NCBI GenBank assembly: GCA_023423045.1
Contig: JAFAGA010000056.1
Location: 9,544 to 73,543 of the forward strand
DNA length: 64,000 bases
Source of the DNA: Bacillota bacterium
Lineage (GTDB): Bacteria > Bacillota > Clostridia > Lachnospirales > Lachnospiraceae
Reading direction: 5' to 3'
In this document: positions 1-8,894 of the stretch, in pieces
How the letters are laid out: each line of letters begins with the position of its first letter
Numbering within the stretch: position 1 is the stretch's first letter
Position numbers and translations under genes: made by a program
Notes under the pieces: model-generated
Seen by the model: only the letters and a program-made list of their open reading frames with translations
Told to the model about the DNA's origin: nothing
The model's database searches: none

Positions 1-869
1 TCTTTGATCTCAGCTTCCAGGTCAGGGAAGGAGAGGTCTTTGGCTATCTCGGTCCCAACGGTGCCGGTAAAACCACTACGATCCGCCACCTGATGGGCTT
101 CTTGACTCCCGATCATGGAAATGCCCGGATTCTTGGCAGGGATTGCCGCAGGGACTCTGCCAAAATCATGCGGAATCTGGGTTATCTGCCCGCGGAAATC
201 GCTTTTTTTGACGGAATGAGCGGTCTGGAATTCCTTAAATTCATGGGGGAGATGAGATGCCTGTCAGATACCTCCCGCCGCGACAGGCTGATCGAACAAT
301 TTGAGCTGGATACCCGGGGACGCATTCGCAAAATGTCCAAGGGTATGAAACAAAAGCTTGGTATCATATGCGCTTTCATGCATGATCCCATGGTTCTTAT
401 TCTGGATGAGCCGACCAGCGGCCTTGACCCTCTGATGCAAAGAAGATTTGCCGATTTGATTCTGGAGGAGAAAGCAAGGGGCAAAACCATTCTTATGTCC
501 TCCCACAGCTTTGAAGAGATCCAGCGCACCTGTGACCGGGTCGGCATTATCCGTCAGGGAGATCTGGTAGCCATTGAAGATATTCACATATTGAAGGAAA
601 AGAGGAGAAAGACCTATTCGGTGACCTTCGCCACCCCGGAGGATGCCGCTGCGTTCCAAAACGAGAACGGCTTTGATAAAATCACGGTAAAAGAGACAAC
701 TGCGAAGGTAAGTATACTCGGGAATGCGGCCTCACTGCTGCAGAGGCTGGCTAAATACAGCGTGGTAGATCTTGACACAGAAAGCAGCAGCCTGGAGGAT
801 GTTTTTATGCAATATTACGGCGCCTCGGATCCGGATGGTGCCGTCAGGAAACAGGAGGATGCACAATGA
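1..869 (+). CDS. ABC transporter ATP-binding protein (5' end outside window)
   Basis: The reading frame is already open at the window edge, so the N-terminus is missing. The visible part has Walker A (GPNGAGKTTT, encoded near bases 51-80), a signature-like SKGMKQKL, Walker B with D-loop (LILDEPTSGLDP) and an H-loop histidine (MSSHS). This is the order of an ABC-2 exporter ATPase of the drug/bacteriocin-export subfamily, with about 90 residues after the H-loop. The stop overlaps the permease start by 4 bases (ATGA), so the two are translationally coupled and form an exporter. The substrate cannot be told from sequence. Confidence 0.93.
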   Translation, partial: FDLSFQVREGEVFGYLGPNGAGKTTTIRHLMGFLTPDHGNARILGRDCRRDSAKIMRNLGYLPAEIAFFDGMSGLEFLKFMGEMRCLSDTSRRDRLIEQFELDTRGRIRKMSKGMKQKLGIICAFMHDPMVLILDEPTSGLDPLMQRRFADLILEEKARGKTILMSSHSFEEIQRTCDRVGIIRQGDLVAIEDIHILKEKRRKTYSVTFATPEDAAAFQNENGFDKITVKETTAKVSILGNAASLLQRLAKYSVVDLDTESSSLEDVFMQYYGASDPDGAVRKQEDAQ

Positions 870-1666
870 TCAGCAAACCGTTAATGAAAGCCGCCATAAA
901 GCAAAACTATATTGTATTTATCATTATCTTCGGTGTATTGATGCTCTACCTTCCTATCATTATCAGTATGTACAATCCGAAGACCCAGGAGAGCCTGGAC
1001 GAGATACTCACCATGCTGCCCCAGCAGCTGATTTCAGCCATGGGCTTTACGGGGGACATGGGCTCTCTGCTCACCTTCATCGCAACCTATTTCTATGGGT
1101 TTCTGATTTTGCTGCTGCCGATGATTTATACAATCACCGTAGCAAACCGCAGCATTGCCTCCCATGTGGACAGAGGCTCCATGGCCTATTTGCTTTCCAC
1201 CCCCAATACAAGAAGGAGAATAGCAGGAACTCAGGGCTGCTTTCTTTTGATCAGCACCACCCTTCTCCTCTCTTTTATAACTTTGGCCGGTATTCTGATC
1301 TGTGAACTTCTCTTTCCCGGGGATTTGGATATCAAGGGCTTCCTTCTCCTGAACCTCGGAGCGCTGCTGCTGTACTTCGCCCTGACCGGAATCAGTTTTT
1401 TTGCCTCCTGCGCCTTTAATGATGCGAAAAATTCCCTCGCTCTGGGGGCCGGTCTGCCGGTTGCTTTTTTACTTCTGCAAATGATATCCGATATCGGAGA
1501 GAAATTTAATTTTTTGAAATATTTCTCCCTTTATACCTTGTTTAATCAGTCAAGCATTACCTCCGGGGGGAACTACCTGCCCTCCTTCCTCCTATTGGCA
1601 ATCATCGGAATTGTACTCTACGGCGCAGGCATCGCTTTCTTTCACAGAAGGGACCTGCCCCTGTAA
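866..1666 (+). CDS. ABC-2 type permease
   Basis: This 266-residue protein is mostly hydrophobic, with about six membrane segments (for example near residues 15-35, 75-95, 125-150, 155-180, 190-210 and 235-260) and a charged loop holding the NRSIASHVDRG stretch. That fits an ABC-2 permease. It overlaps the ATPase gene by 4 bases and must be its partner. No third component is visible downstream. Substrate unknown; export is more likely than import because no binding protein is present. Confidence 0.88.
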   Translation: MISKPLMKAAIKQNYIVFIIIFGVLMLYLPIIISMYNPKTQESLDEILTMLPQQLISAMGFTGDMGSLLTFIATYFYGFLILLLPMIYTITVANRSIASHVDRGSMAYLLSTPNTRRRIAGTQGCFLLISTTLLLSFITLAGILICELLFPGDLDIKGFLLLNLGALLLYFALTGISFFASCAFNDAKNSLALGAGLPVAFLLLQMISDIGEKFNFLKYFSLYTLFNQSSITSGGNYLPSFLLLAIIGIVLYGAGIAFFHRRDLPL

Positions 1667-1681
1667 AAGGGAAGCTGTCCA

Positions 1682-1934
1682 TTATCCCTCAGGAGATTCA
1701 TTGGACAGCTTGATTGAAAATCGGAATATAAACTCCTGGTTGGGAAAACGGATAAAATCACTCGCGATTTCTTCCAGGTAAATGGGGCCCTCTGTCACTA
1801 AAGCTCTGTATTCCAATAATTGAATAAAGCCCTCAGACAAATATTTTCCATAAACATCAGAAAATACCTTCTCTTAATTCGGAAATCCATGCCGCAATGC
1901 TTATAAAATAACCTATAAATTCTAACACTAAGCT
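1682..1934 (-). pseudogene. Frameshifted remnant of an unidentified protein
   Basis: On the minus strand the frame ending at the TAA at 1682-1684 encodes about 60 residues of ordinary protein composition (it includes VYGKYLSEGFIQLLEYRALV and ends KLSNESPEG). It has no start codon. Upstream of about 1862 the protein-like reading continues in another frame (EFIGYFISIAAWISELREG), which runs into TGA at 1859-1857. One added base near 1861-1867 would join the two. I read this as the decayed C-terminal part of a gene. The family is not recognised; a regulator of the adjacent exporter is possible but not shown. An inverted repeat (1672-1681 with 1702-1711) covers the stop. Confidence 0.45.
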
Positions 1935-1970
1935 TGGTACTATTCTAAGAAGAAAGAAAGGTGGTCGTAC

Positions 1971-2177
1971 ATGAATTCAGTTCACTACCAGGTCGAGGGA
2001 TTAATAAACACACCGGTGAAAACTCAGGTTAAAAATGTACTGGAGAAGCTGGACGGAGTCCAAAGGGTGAATGTGGACTTACACCGCAGCTCTGTTGAGG
2101 TCAATTATAACAGCCCGGCAAAAGAGAGCGAAATCCGTGCCTGTATTGAGCAGGCAGGCTGCTGGATAAAGCAATAA
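1971..2177 (+). CDS. Small HMA-fold (heavy-metal-associated-like) protein lacking CxxC
   Basis: The 68-residue protein has the beta-alpha-beta-beta-alpha-beta pattern of HMA domains (LEKLDGVQRVNVDL, then SSVEVNYN, then EIRACIEQAGC), as in CopZ and the N-terminal domains of metal ATPases. The loop that normally holds GMTCxxC reads GLINTPVKTQ, so both metal-binding cysteines are absent. The only cysteines are near residues 58 and 64. A good ribosome site (AGGTGG) sits 7-8 bases before ATG. It stands alone, between a remnant and a strong terminator. The fold is likely; metal transfer is doubtful. Confidence 0.75.
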   Translation: MNSVHYQVEGLINTPVKTQVKNVLEKLDGVQRVNVDLHRSSVEVNYNSPAKESEIRACIEQAGCWIKQ

Positions 2178-2218
2178 CAGAAGTATTACCCTGCTGTTGC
2201 GGTATCTTCGGTATGCAA

Positions 2219-2262
2219 AAAGAAGTATGTAGAAATTCCCGCACTCTACATACTTCTTTCAT
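2219..2262. terminator. Bidirectional rho-independent terminator
   Basis: A perfect 13-bp stem (AGAAGTATGTAGA with TCTACATACTTCT) encloses an 11-base loop. It is flanked by A-rich sequence on the left and T-rich sequence on the right. It lies between the plus-strand HMA gene and the 3' end of the minus-strand purB and can serve both. Confidence 0.8.
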
Positions 2263-2356
2263 TTTTAATATCACGGTTTTTGTTCACAAACGTCTTCGGA
2301 GTTGAGATAAGCAGCTTCGGCGCCTCTCCCAACATCAGTCTTATAAGCCCGCCCTG

Positions 2357-3790
2357 TCACACCTTGATGTCCGCTTTTATTCCAAGATACTCCCGGTTCT
2401 CCTCCAGGATGGGTCGGATTACCTCATTTATAAATTCCTCCGTCTGTTCCTTGGCTCTGCCGGTGTATAATGCCGGGTCCATGGCAGTCTTCAGCTCCTC
2501 CAGACTTATATTGAAAGCAGAATCCGCCGCTATCAGCTCCAGCAGATTGTTCTCCAACCCTTTCTCCTTCACATTCCTGCCGGCCTCCATAGACAGGGTG
2601 CGAATCCTCTCATGAAGCTCCTGGCGGTCTCCTCCGGCTTTTACTGCTGCCATCATAATATTCTCCGTCGCCATGAACGGAAGCTCCGCCATCAGGCGTT
2701 TTTCTATCACCTTGGGGTACACCACCAGACCGTCCACCACATTCAGATATAAATCAAGAATGCCATCCACCGCAAGAAACGCCTCCGGTATGCTGATCCT
2801 TTTGTTCGCAGAATCATCCAGGGTACGCTCAAACCACTGGGTTGCCGCGGTAATGGCCGGATTCATCGCATCCGCCATCACATAATTGGCAAGGGAAGCG
2901 ATGCGTTCACTTCTCATGGGGTTTCGCTTATAGGCCATTGCGGAGGACCCGATCTGATTTTTCTCAAAGGGCTCCTCGATCTCCTTCAAATGCTGCAGCA
3001 GCCGGATATCATTGGAGAACTTGTGGGCGCTGACAGCAATTCCCGACAGCATACTTAGGACACGAAGATCAATCTTTCTGGAATAGGTCTGCCCTGCTAC
3101 AGGGTAGCAGCCGGAGAAGCCCATCTTTTCCGCAATTTTTTGATCCAGTCTCTTAATTTTATCATGATCACCGTCAAACAGCTCCATAAAGCTTGCCTGG
3201 GTCCCGGTGGTTCCTTTGGAACCCAACAGCTGCATTGAATCAATCAGGTAGCAGAGATCATCATAATCCAGCTTTAGTTCCATGAGCCATAGAGCAGCTC
3301 GCTTTCCCACCGTCGTTGGCTGTGCCGGCTGGAAATGAGTGAACGCCAGCGTAGGAAGCGCACGATACTCCATAGCGAATTCCGACAGCCGGTCCATGAC
3401 ATTCACCAGCTTCTTCTTCACCAGCTTCATTGCCTCGGTCATAACGATAATGTCGGTATTATCCCCGACATAACAGGAGGTCGCCCCAAGGTGAATGATC
3501 CCTTTTGCCTTGGGGCACTGCTCGCCGTAAGCATACACATGACTCATTACATCATGGCGCACCAGGTTCTCCCGCTCCTTCGCCACCTCGTAATTAATAT
3601 CCTCCTGAAAAGCCTTCAGCTCGTCGATCTGCTCCTGAGTTATATTTAATCCTAATTCCCTCTCTGTCTCGGCAAGTGCAACCCAGAGCCTTCTCCAGGT
3701 TCGAAACTTCATATCCGGAGAGAAGATATATTGCATCTCCTTCCCTGCATAGCGCTCAGATAAGGGTGATATATACTTGTCGTTACTCAT
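2357..3790 (-). CDS. purB: Adenylosuccinate lyase
   Basis: This enzyme cleaves SAICAR to AICAR and adenylosuccinate to AMP, releasing fumarate. The 477-residue length and N-terminus (YISPLSERYAGKEM) fit the longer adenylosuccinate lyase type. The fumarase/aspartase superfamily signature appears as GSSAMAYKRNP, with the catalytic-loop serines. TSCYVGDN and the QPAQPTTVGKR segment are the other conserved active-site stretches. The start has a GGGAG site close upstream. It is the last gene of a purC-purF-purB run, about 100 bases after purF, and ends before the terminator at 2219-2262. Confidence 0.96.
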   Translation of the reverse strand: MSNDKYISPLSERYAGKEMQYIFSPDMKFRTWRRLWVALAETERELGLNITQEQIDELKAFQEDINYEVAKERENLVRHDVMSHVYAYGEQCPKAKGIIHLGATSCYVGDNTDIIVMTEAMKLVKKKLVNVMDRLSEFAMEYRALPTLAFTHFQPAQPTTVGKRAALWLMELKLDYDDLCYLIDSMQLLGSKGTTGTQASFMELFDGDHDKIKRLDQKIAEKMGFSGCYPVAGQTYSRKIDLRVLSMLSGIAVSAHKFSNDIRLLQHLKEIEEPFEKNQIGSSAMAYKRNPMRSERIASLANYVMADAMNPAITAATQWFERTLDDSANKRISIPEAFLAVDGILDLYLNVVDGLVVYPKVIEKRLMAELPFMATENIMMAAVKAGGDRQELHERIRTLSMEAGRNVKEKGLENNLLELIAADSAFNISLEELKTAMDPALYTGRAKEQTEEFINEVIRPILEENREYLGIKADIKV

Positions 3791-3891
3791 CTCTCCCGCC
3801 CCTTTCTATTTTTTGGATCTGTCTTTTTATAATTAAATAATTTCATCCGTTCAAATCATGGAATACAACACAATTGATATGCCGGTTCTAC

Positions 3892-5331
3892 CTATGCCTC
3901 ATATTCTCCCCGGATATCCTCCTTAGGCGGTTCTACCGGATAGTTTCCTGTAAAACAGGCATCACAATAACCCCTGTCTCCGCCGATCAGATCACTCAGC
4001 CTTTCCACCTCCAGGTATCCCAAAGAATCTGCCCCGATCATCTCGCAAATCTGCTCCACCGAATTATTATGGGCAATGAGCTGATCTCCGGTGGGCACAT
4101 CTGTTCCGAAATAGCAGGGATGGAGAAACGGAGGAGAACTGATTCTTACATGGACCTGTGTCGCTCCGGCTTTCTTTAGCATCTTCACAATCTTAGCACT
4201 GGTGGTTCCCCTGACAATAGAATCATCAATCATAACCACACGCTTCCCGCGCACTACCTCTGGCAGTACATTCAGTTTAATGTGCACGCTGGAGGCACGC
4301 ATGGACTGCTTAGGTTTAATGAAGGTTCTCCCTACATAGCTATTCTTGACGAATGCCATTCCGAAGGGAATTCCAGATTCCAGTGCATATCCCATAGCCG
4401 CGGCATTGCCGGAGTCCGGCACTCCGACGACCACATCCGCCTCGATGGGATTCGCCTGAGCCAGAATCCTTCCCGCCATAATCCTGGAATTATAAACGCT
4501 GACTCCGTCAAAATAAGTATCCGGCCTTGCAAAATAAATATATTCAAAAATACATTTTGCCACCTGGAGGCCGCAGCTGGAGGTATCGGAATGAATTCCC
4601 TCCTCATTAATCATAACCACCTCACCCGGCAGTACGTCTCTGACAAACTCTGCATCCGCGGCATAGAGCGCGGCCGACTCCGAGGATAGAAAATATGCAT
4701 TATTCTTTTTGCCAATACATAGAGGATGAAATCCAAAGGGATCCCTGGCACCGATCAACTTTCTCGGACTCATGATCACCAGGGAATACGCACCGCTCAG
4801 CTTCTTCATCGCCCGTGCCACCGCTTCTTCCGCCGTAGCACTGTTCAGGCGCTCTCTCGCTATGTGATAGGCAATTACCTCGGTATCAATGGTAGTCTGG
4901 AATATCGCACCGGTATATTCCAGCTCCCTCCGCAGCTCCGGCGTATTCACCAGATTGCCGTTATGAGCCAGGGCCAGGGTGCCTTTGATATAGTTCAAAA
5001 CCAGGGGCTGGGTATTGTTGATATTGCTTCCTCCCGCGGTGGAATAGCGGACATGCCCGACCCCGATGTTGCCGCCCGTCAGTCCTTCCAGATGTTCCTG
5101 GGAAAACACCTCACTTACCAGTCCCATTCCCTTCCAGGCCTTCACCTTCCCCTTGGGCCCCCGGGTGTCACTGACAGCAATGCCGCAGCTCTCCTGTCCC
5201 CTGTGCTGAAGGGCAAATAAACCATAAAAAATTGAAGATACCACATCTCCTCCATCCAAATCATAGACGCCGAAAACGCCGCATTCCTCATGCAATTCAT
5301 CCGGATTATAGTGATCGAATTCCATATTCAT
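3892..5331 (-). CDS. purF: Amidophosphoribosyltransferase (propeptide and Fe-S type)
   Basis: This enzyme catalyses the first committed step of purine synthesis: glutamine plus PRPP gives phosphoribosylamine. The frame is open further upstream, but the ATG at 5331 follows AGGAGAAAGGA at good spacing. It gives 479 residues with a 16-residue propeptide before the class II glutaminase nucleophile (HEE|CGVFG, Cys17). The C-terminal phosphoribosyltransferase domain has the PRPP loop VVMIDDSIVRGTTS. Cysteines in AKCIFEYIYF, HPCYFG and GYCDACF match the positions that bind the 4Fe-4S cluster in the Bacillus enzyme, so oxygen-sensitive maturation is likely. It sits between purC and purB. Confidence 0.96.
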   Translation of the reverse strand: MNMEFDHYNPDELHEECGVFGVYDLDGGDVVSSIFYGLFALQHRGQESCGIAVSDTRGPKGKVKAWKGMGLVSEVFSQEHLEGLTGGNIGVGHVRYSTAGGSNINNTQPLVLNYIKGTLALAHNGNLVNTPELRRELEYTGAIFQTTIDTEVIAYHIARERLNSATAEEAVARAMKKLSGAYSLVIMSPRKLIGARDPFGFHPLCIGKKNNAYFLSSESAALYAADAEFVRDVLPGEVVMINEEGIHSDTSSCGLQVAKCIFEYIYFARPDTYFDGVSVYNSRIMAGRILAQANPIEADVVVGVPDSGNAAAMGYALESGIPFGMAFVKNSYVGRTFIKPKQSMRASSVHIKLNVLPEVVRGKRVVMIDDSIVRGTTSAKIVKMLKKAGATQVHVRISSPPFLHPCYFGTDVPTGDQLIAHNNSVEQICEMIGADSLGYLEVERLSDLIGGDRGYCDACFTGNYPVEPPKEDIRGEYEA

Positions 5332-5441
5332 TAGCTTTATTCCTTTCTCCTGTGCCTGCCCTGTTCTCCCCATAGCAATAAGGCAGAGGTAAACGAGGAA
5401 AGGCTGTCTAAGGTAAACCCTGAACAGCCTCATCAATTATT

Positions 5442-6149
5442 CTATTGAATTCCCAGACGCTTAAATACCTCCTGGTAGGCATCCTCCACATTGCCAAGAT
5501 CCCTGCGGAAGCGGTCCTTATCTAATTTCTCATGTGTATTGATATCCCATAGTCTGCAGGTATCGGGAGAAATTTCATCCGCCAGAATAATCTGTCCCTG
5601 ATATCTGCCAAACTCAATCTTAAAATCTATCAGTTCAATGCCAATGCTTTCAAAATACTTGCACAGCACCTCATTCACCTTAAATGCATACTTAGAGATC
5701 AGCTCAATCTCTTCTCTTGTTGCAATACCGATGGCAATGGCATAGTAATCGTTGATCATGGGATCACCCAAGGCATCATCCTTATAGGAAAATTCCAGGG
5801 TAGGGCTGATAAAACGGATTCCCTCCTCCATGCCCAGCTTCTTGGCAAAGCTTCCGGCGGATACATTTCTGATGATTACCTCCAGGGGAACGATCTCGAC
5901 CTTCTTTACTGCGGTTTCCCGGTCGCTTAATTCTTCAATATAATGGGTCGGAACGCCCTCTTTCTCCAACAAGCGGAATACATGGTTGGACATTCTGTTA
6001 TTCACTGCACCTTTTCCTACAATCGTACCCTTCTTAATACCGTTGAACGCCGTAGCATCATCCTTATAATCTACGATTAAAACATCTTCTGCATCTGTCA
6101 GATAAACCTTCTTTGCTTTTCCTTCATAGAGCATGTCTAATTTCTTCAT
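5442..6149 (-). CDS. purC: SAICAR synthetase
   Basis: It joins aspartate to CAIR with ATP to give SAICAR. The protein starts MKKLDMLYEGKAKKVY, the typical PurC N-terminus, and contains VEIVPLEVIIRNVSAGSF, DEISPDTCRLWD and DALGDPMIND, the usual conserved blocks. A GTG at 6161 in frame would add four residues. The ATG at 6149 has AGGTGG 8 bases upstream and gives the family length (235). It is the first gene of the purC-purF-purB run. The 280 bases upstream are AT-rich (TTGTATTATTATACAA near 6250); I saw no purine riboswitch there. Confidence 0.95.
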   Translation of the reverse strand: MKKLDMLYEGKAKKVYLTDAEDVLIVDYKDDATAFNGIKKGTIVGKGAVNNRMSNHVFRLLEKEGVPTHYIEELSDRETAVKKVEIVPLEVIIRNVSAGSFAKKLGMEEGIRFISPTLEFSYKDDALGDPMINDYYAIAIGIATREEIELISKYAFKVNEVLCKYFESIGIELIDFKIEFGRYQGQIILADEISPDTCRLWDINTHEKLDKDRFRRDLGNVEDAYQEVFKRLGIQ

Positions 6150-6359
6150 CGTAATTGCCACCTATCCTTTACCGTATTTTCACCCACTACCCCTCTAATT
6201 ATAAATGAACCAGATAATAACGCAATAGTTTTTTTTCTCATAAATTGTATAATAATACAAATTTGTCTATGTGCACAAAACAAAATACAAAAGTGGGAAG
6301 CACTTCTATAACTAATGCCAAAGAGTTTATTCATGCGGCATAGGCCCGCTATGCCCATG

Positions 6360-6387
6360 AAAAAAGGATGATAAGTTAATCATCCTT
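6360..6387 (-). terminator. Terminator of the GT2/CDP-glycerol transferase gene
   Basis: Read on the minus strand, a perfect 9-bp stem (AAGGATGAT / ATCATCCTT) with a 6-base loop is followed by six T residues, about 45 bases after the stop at 6432. A second GC-rich inverted repeat (GGCATAG / CTATGCC, about 6337-6355) follows directly without a T run. Confidence 0.85.
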
Positions 6388-6431
6388 CATTCATTAGAAA
6401 ATATAATAAATAACGCATTTTTATAGATACA

Positions 6432-8819
6432 CTAGCTCAGTCCAAACACACGTTTGGAAATATTTTCTGAAGCATGACCGTCTTCAAGAGAGCAAAACCT
6501 CTCATAGAAGGTCTCATATTTTTCCTTATACTGCTCTGATATCTGGTCTATTCCGCTGATTGCCTCCACCACCTCTTCATTGGTGAATAGCAGCGGACCC
6601 GGAACCTCTGTCTCGATGTCCATATAGAAGCCGCGGAGCATATCACGGTATTTATCCAAATCATAGGTAAAGAATAAAATGGGGCGCTTTAAGTTGGCAT
6701 AATCAAAGAATACGGAGGAGTAATCCGTAATCAGCATATCCGAGATCAGATACAGTTCCGATATATCGTCATACTTGCATACATTATATGCAAAATCCTC
6801 CAGCCCGGTAACATCCAGGGCATCCGCGATAAAATAGTGGGTACGCAGCAGCACCACATAATCCTTGCCCAGCTTCTGCTTAAGCAGATGAAGGTCAAGC
6901 TTCAGCGCAAATTTGTACTCTCCGCGTCCATAATACTCATCATCACGCCAGGTAGGCGCATACAGGATGGTCTTCTTTCCCTCCGGCAGCTTCAGCTTCC
7001 TCTTAATCCTGGCTGCAATTTCATCCCTGTCAGGGCTATGTAATATATCATTCCTTGGATAACCAAACTCCAGCATCTCCTTATCAAACAAAAAGGCACT
7101 GCGGAAGGCCTCACTGGAAAAATGGTTGGCGGCCACCAGGTAATCCCATACTCTTGACTGTTTATAGAATTGGGCCTTGTATAAGGGTGATGCCCCCATT
7201 ACCTCTTCCTGGTCAAATACCAGCTTCTTTAAAGGAGTTCCATGCCAGGTCTCAAGGAACACATTGCCCTCCCTCTTCTTCATCCACTCCGGCTGGCGCA
7301 CATTGAAGACATTATATTTACACCGGGCCAGATAATAGCAGTAGCGTATGCTGAAGCGCTTTACCTTGGTGGGATGATGGGGAATCTCCGTTTTGCTGTT
7401 AACCACCCAGATGAAACGGTATTTCCCCGGATAGTTCTTGCAGAGGTATTCATATATGTACTTAGGACTGTCCGAGTAGCTCTTGCCGAAGAAGCTCTCG
7501 CAGATAACCCAATTGTCCTTTACAGACATTTTTGTAAAGAATTTGTGGTATAGATAATATGCAAATATCCTCTTATTCTTCTTGATCTTTCGAATCTTCT
7601 TCATTCCAAGATGCCTGGTCACAATCAGGGTTGCTTTTCCCACATTATTCTTTAGCAGGGCTTTTACAATTCTTTTCTTGTAGCCCTTCAATCTTTTTAT
7701 TTTATCCGGATTCACCTCTTGCATGGCTTTTCTCATCGCCTGGAAACGTTCCGTACGCCAGATTTCTTTCTCGCTGCGACGAAGTCTCGGCGCATAGGTG
7801 CCGGAGTAGTAGCAGATGAGCTTGTCCTCCAGATATCCTCTCAGAACGGTCATTTCCTGGGTATATTCCCTTGCCTGCTGATACGCCTGAAGATATTCTT
7901 CAAATTTATCCTCGGTCTTGGACTGGGACAAGGCCGGATAGTGAATCGGATCATTATGCCTTCTTTTGATGTATACCGCCTCAGGAACACAGGAGCAGGT
8001 TTTCACCATCTGCAGGGCCTGAACCAGGAAGGTAGAATCGGAGAAGAAAATATAATTTTCGTTAAAGCGGATATCATTCTCCCGCAGGAAGCTGCGCCGG
8101 AAAAGGATTCCCAATATTGAAATATTGCGCAGTCCCTTTCTGGTCACAAGAAGGGTGAGGTAAGCCTCCGCAATTTTTTCAAGAGATTCTGCATCTACAT
8201 TGGCTACTGCCGCCAGCTTTTGCTGCACCTTCAGAATCTTCTTCTGACGGCGGGTCAGCTTGGGAGAACTGCTCTCCTGCGTTGCCTCCGAAGCTGTTTC
8301 CTCCAGGATCTCATGCTCTCCGGGATCCTGATCCTCCTCTTCATCTTCCCCTTCCGCCTCTTCATTTTGGGCAACCGAGGACAGATAAACCTCTCTTCGA
8401 AACCAGGTGGACTTCTTCTTACCATAAGTAAAATCGGCTTCCTGCTCCTGTGCTTCCCGAAGGAGCACCGCAAGCGTCCCGTCCATAATATAATCATCAC
8501 TGTCCAGGAAATAAACATATTCGCCGACAGCCGCCTCGAGCCCCGCATTTCTTGCGCAGGCCACACCGCTGTAGCCTTTGAACTGCTCTTCCGACTTCGC
8601 TTTTCCGAACTTGCGGTTCACTAATCGTTCTTCATTCAGCTCGATGATATTCAGATTCAGATCACGATATTCGTTGACCAGTCCGGAGACATCCTCCTTG
8701 ACATGGTCCAGCACCAATATGGTTTCAAAATCAGTCAAACCCTGATCCCGGATACTCTCCAGGCAATCCTCCAAAAAATGTGTTCCTTTATGAAAAGGAA
8801 CGATAATACTCAATTTCAC
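6432..8819 (-). CDS. Two-domain GT2 glycosyltransferase / CDP-glycerol glycerophosphotransferase
   Basis: The 795-residue protein begins with a GT-A family 2 domain (SIIVPFHKG at residue 4, ACARNAGL near 87, DxD-type FLDSDDYI at 104-111). The last ~370 residues match the TagF/CDP-glycerol transferase fold (TWHGTPLKKL, YPRNDIL, APTWRDDEYYG, ITDYSSVFFDYA). Such fusions build or extend teichoic-acid-like or capsular polyol-phosphate polymers on the cytoplasmic membrane face. A very acidic, low-complexity insertion (about residues 152-185, mostly E/D, then S/T) breaks the GT2 domain and is followed by a lysine-rich stretch. It lies 75 bases after the acyltransferase gene, probably co-transcribed. 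The exact sugar or polyol substrate is unknown. Confidence 0.88.
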   Translation of the reverse strand: MKLSIIVPFHKGTHFLEDCLESIRDQGLTDFETILVLDHVKEDVSGLVNEYRDLNLNIIELNEERLVNRKFGKAKSEEQFKGYSGVACARNAGLEAAVGEYVYFLDSDDYIMDGTLAVLLREAQEQEADFTYGKKKSTWFRREVYLSSVAQNEEAEGEDEEEDQDPGEHEILEETASEATQESSSPKLTRRQKKILKVQQKLAAVANVDAESLEKIAEAYLTLLVTRKGLRNISILGILFRRSFLRENDIRFNENYIFFSDSTFLVQALQMVKTCSCVPEAVYIKRRHNDPIHYPALSQSKTEDKFEEYLQAYQQAREYTQEMTVLRGYLEDKLICYYSGTYAPRLRRSEKEIWRTERFQAMRKAMQEVNPDKIKRLKGYKKRIVKALLKNNVGKATLIVTRHLGMKKIRKIKKNKRIFAYYLYHKFFTKMSVKDNWVICESFFGKSYSDSPKYIYEYLCKNYPGKYRFIWVVNSKTEIPHHPTKVKRFSIRYCYYLARCKYNVFNVRQPEWMKKREGNVFLETWHGTPLKKLVFDQEEVMGASPLYKAQFYKQSRVWDYLVAANHFSSEAFRSAFLFDKEMLEFGYPRNDILHSPDRDEIAARIKRKLKLPEGKKTILYAPTWRDDEYYGRGEYKFALKLDLHLLKQKLGKDYVVLLRTHYFIADALDVTGLEDFAYNVCKYDDISELYLISDMLITDYSSVFFDYANLKRPILFFTYDLDKYRDMLRGFYMDIETEVPGPLLFTNEEVVEAISGIDQISEQYKEKYETFYERFCSLEDGHASENISKRVFGLS

Positions 8820-8894
8820 AATGATACCTTGCCTTTCTCAGTTGGAGTATTGGCGGCATTAAATTCTTCCGTGCAGCGCAACCTCTGCTGTATA

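Noticed and set aside
1672..1711. 10-bp inverted repeat as terminator of the ABC exporter genes
   Set aside because: The stem is perfect, but the plus strand shows TGATTGAAAA after it, not a T run, and it overlaps the remnant of a minus-strand gene.
5401..5430. Inverted repeat AGGCTGT / ACAGCCT between purC and purF as an attenuator or terminator
   Set aside because: The stem is only 7 bp with a 16-base loop and no proper T run follows on the minus strand; purC and purF are probably still one transcript.
6150..6360. Purine riboswitch or PurR box upstream of purC
   Set aside because: I looked for the conserved purine riboswitch core and for paired PurR boxes on the minus strand and found neither; only AT-rich sequence and a weak dyad near 6243-6265 are present.
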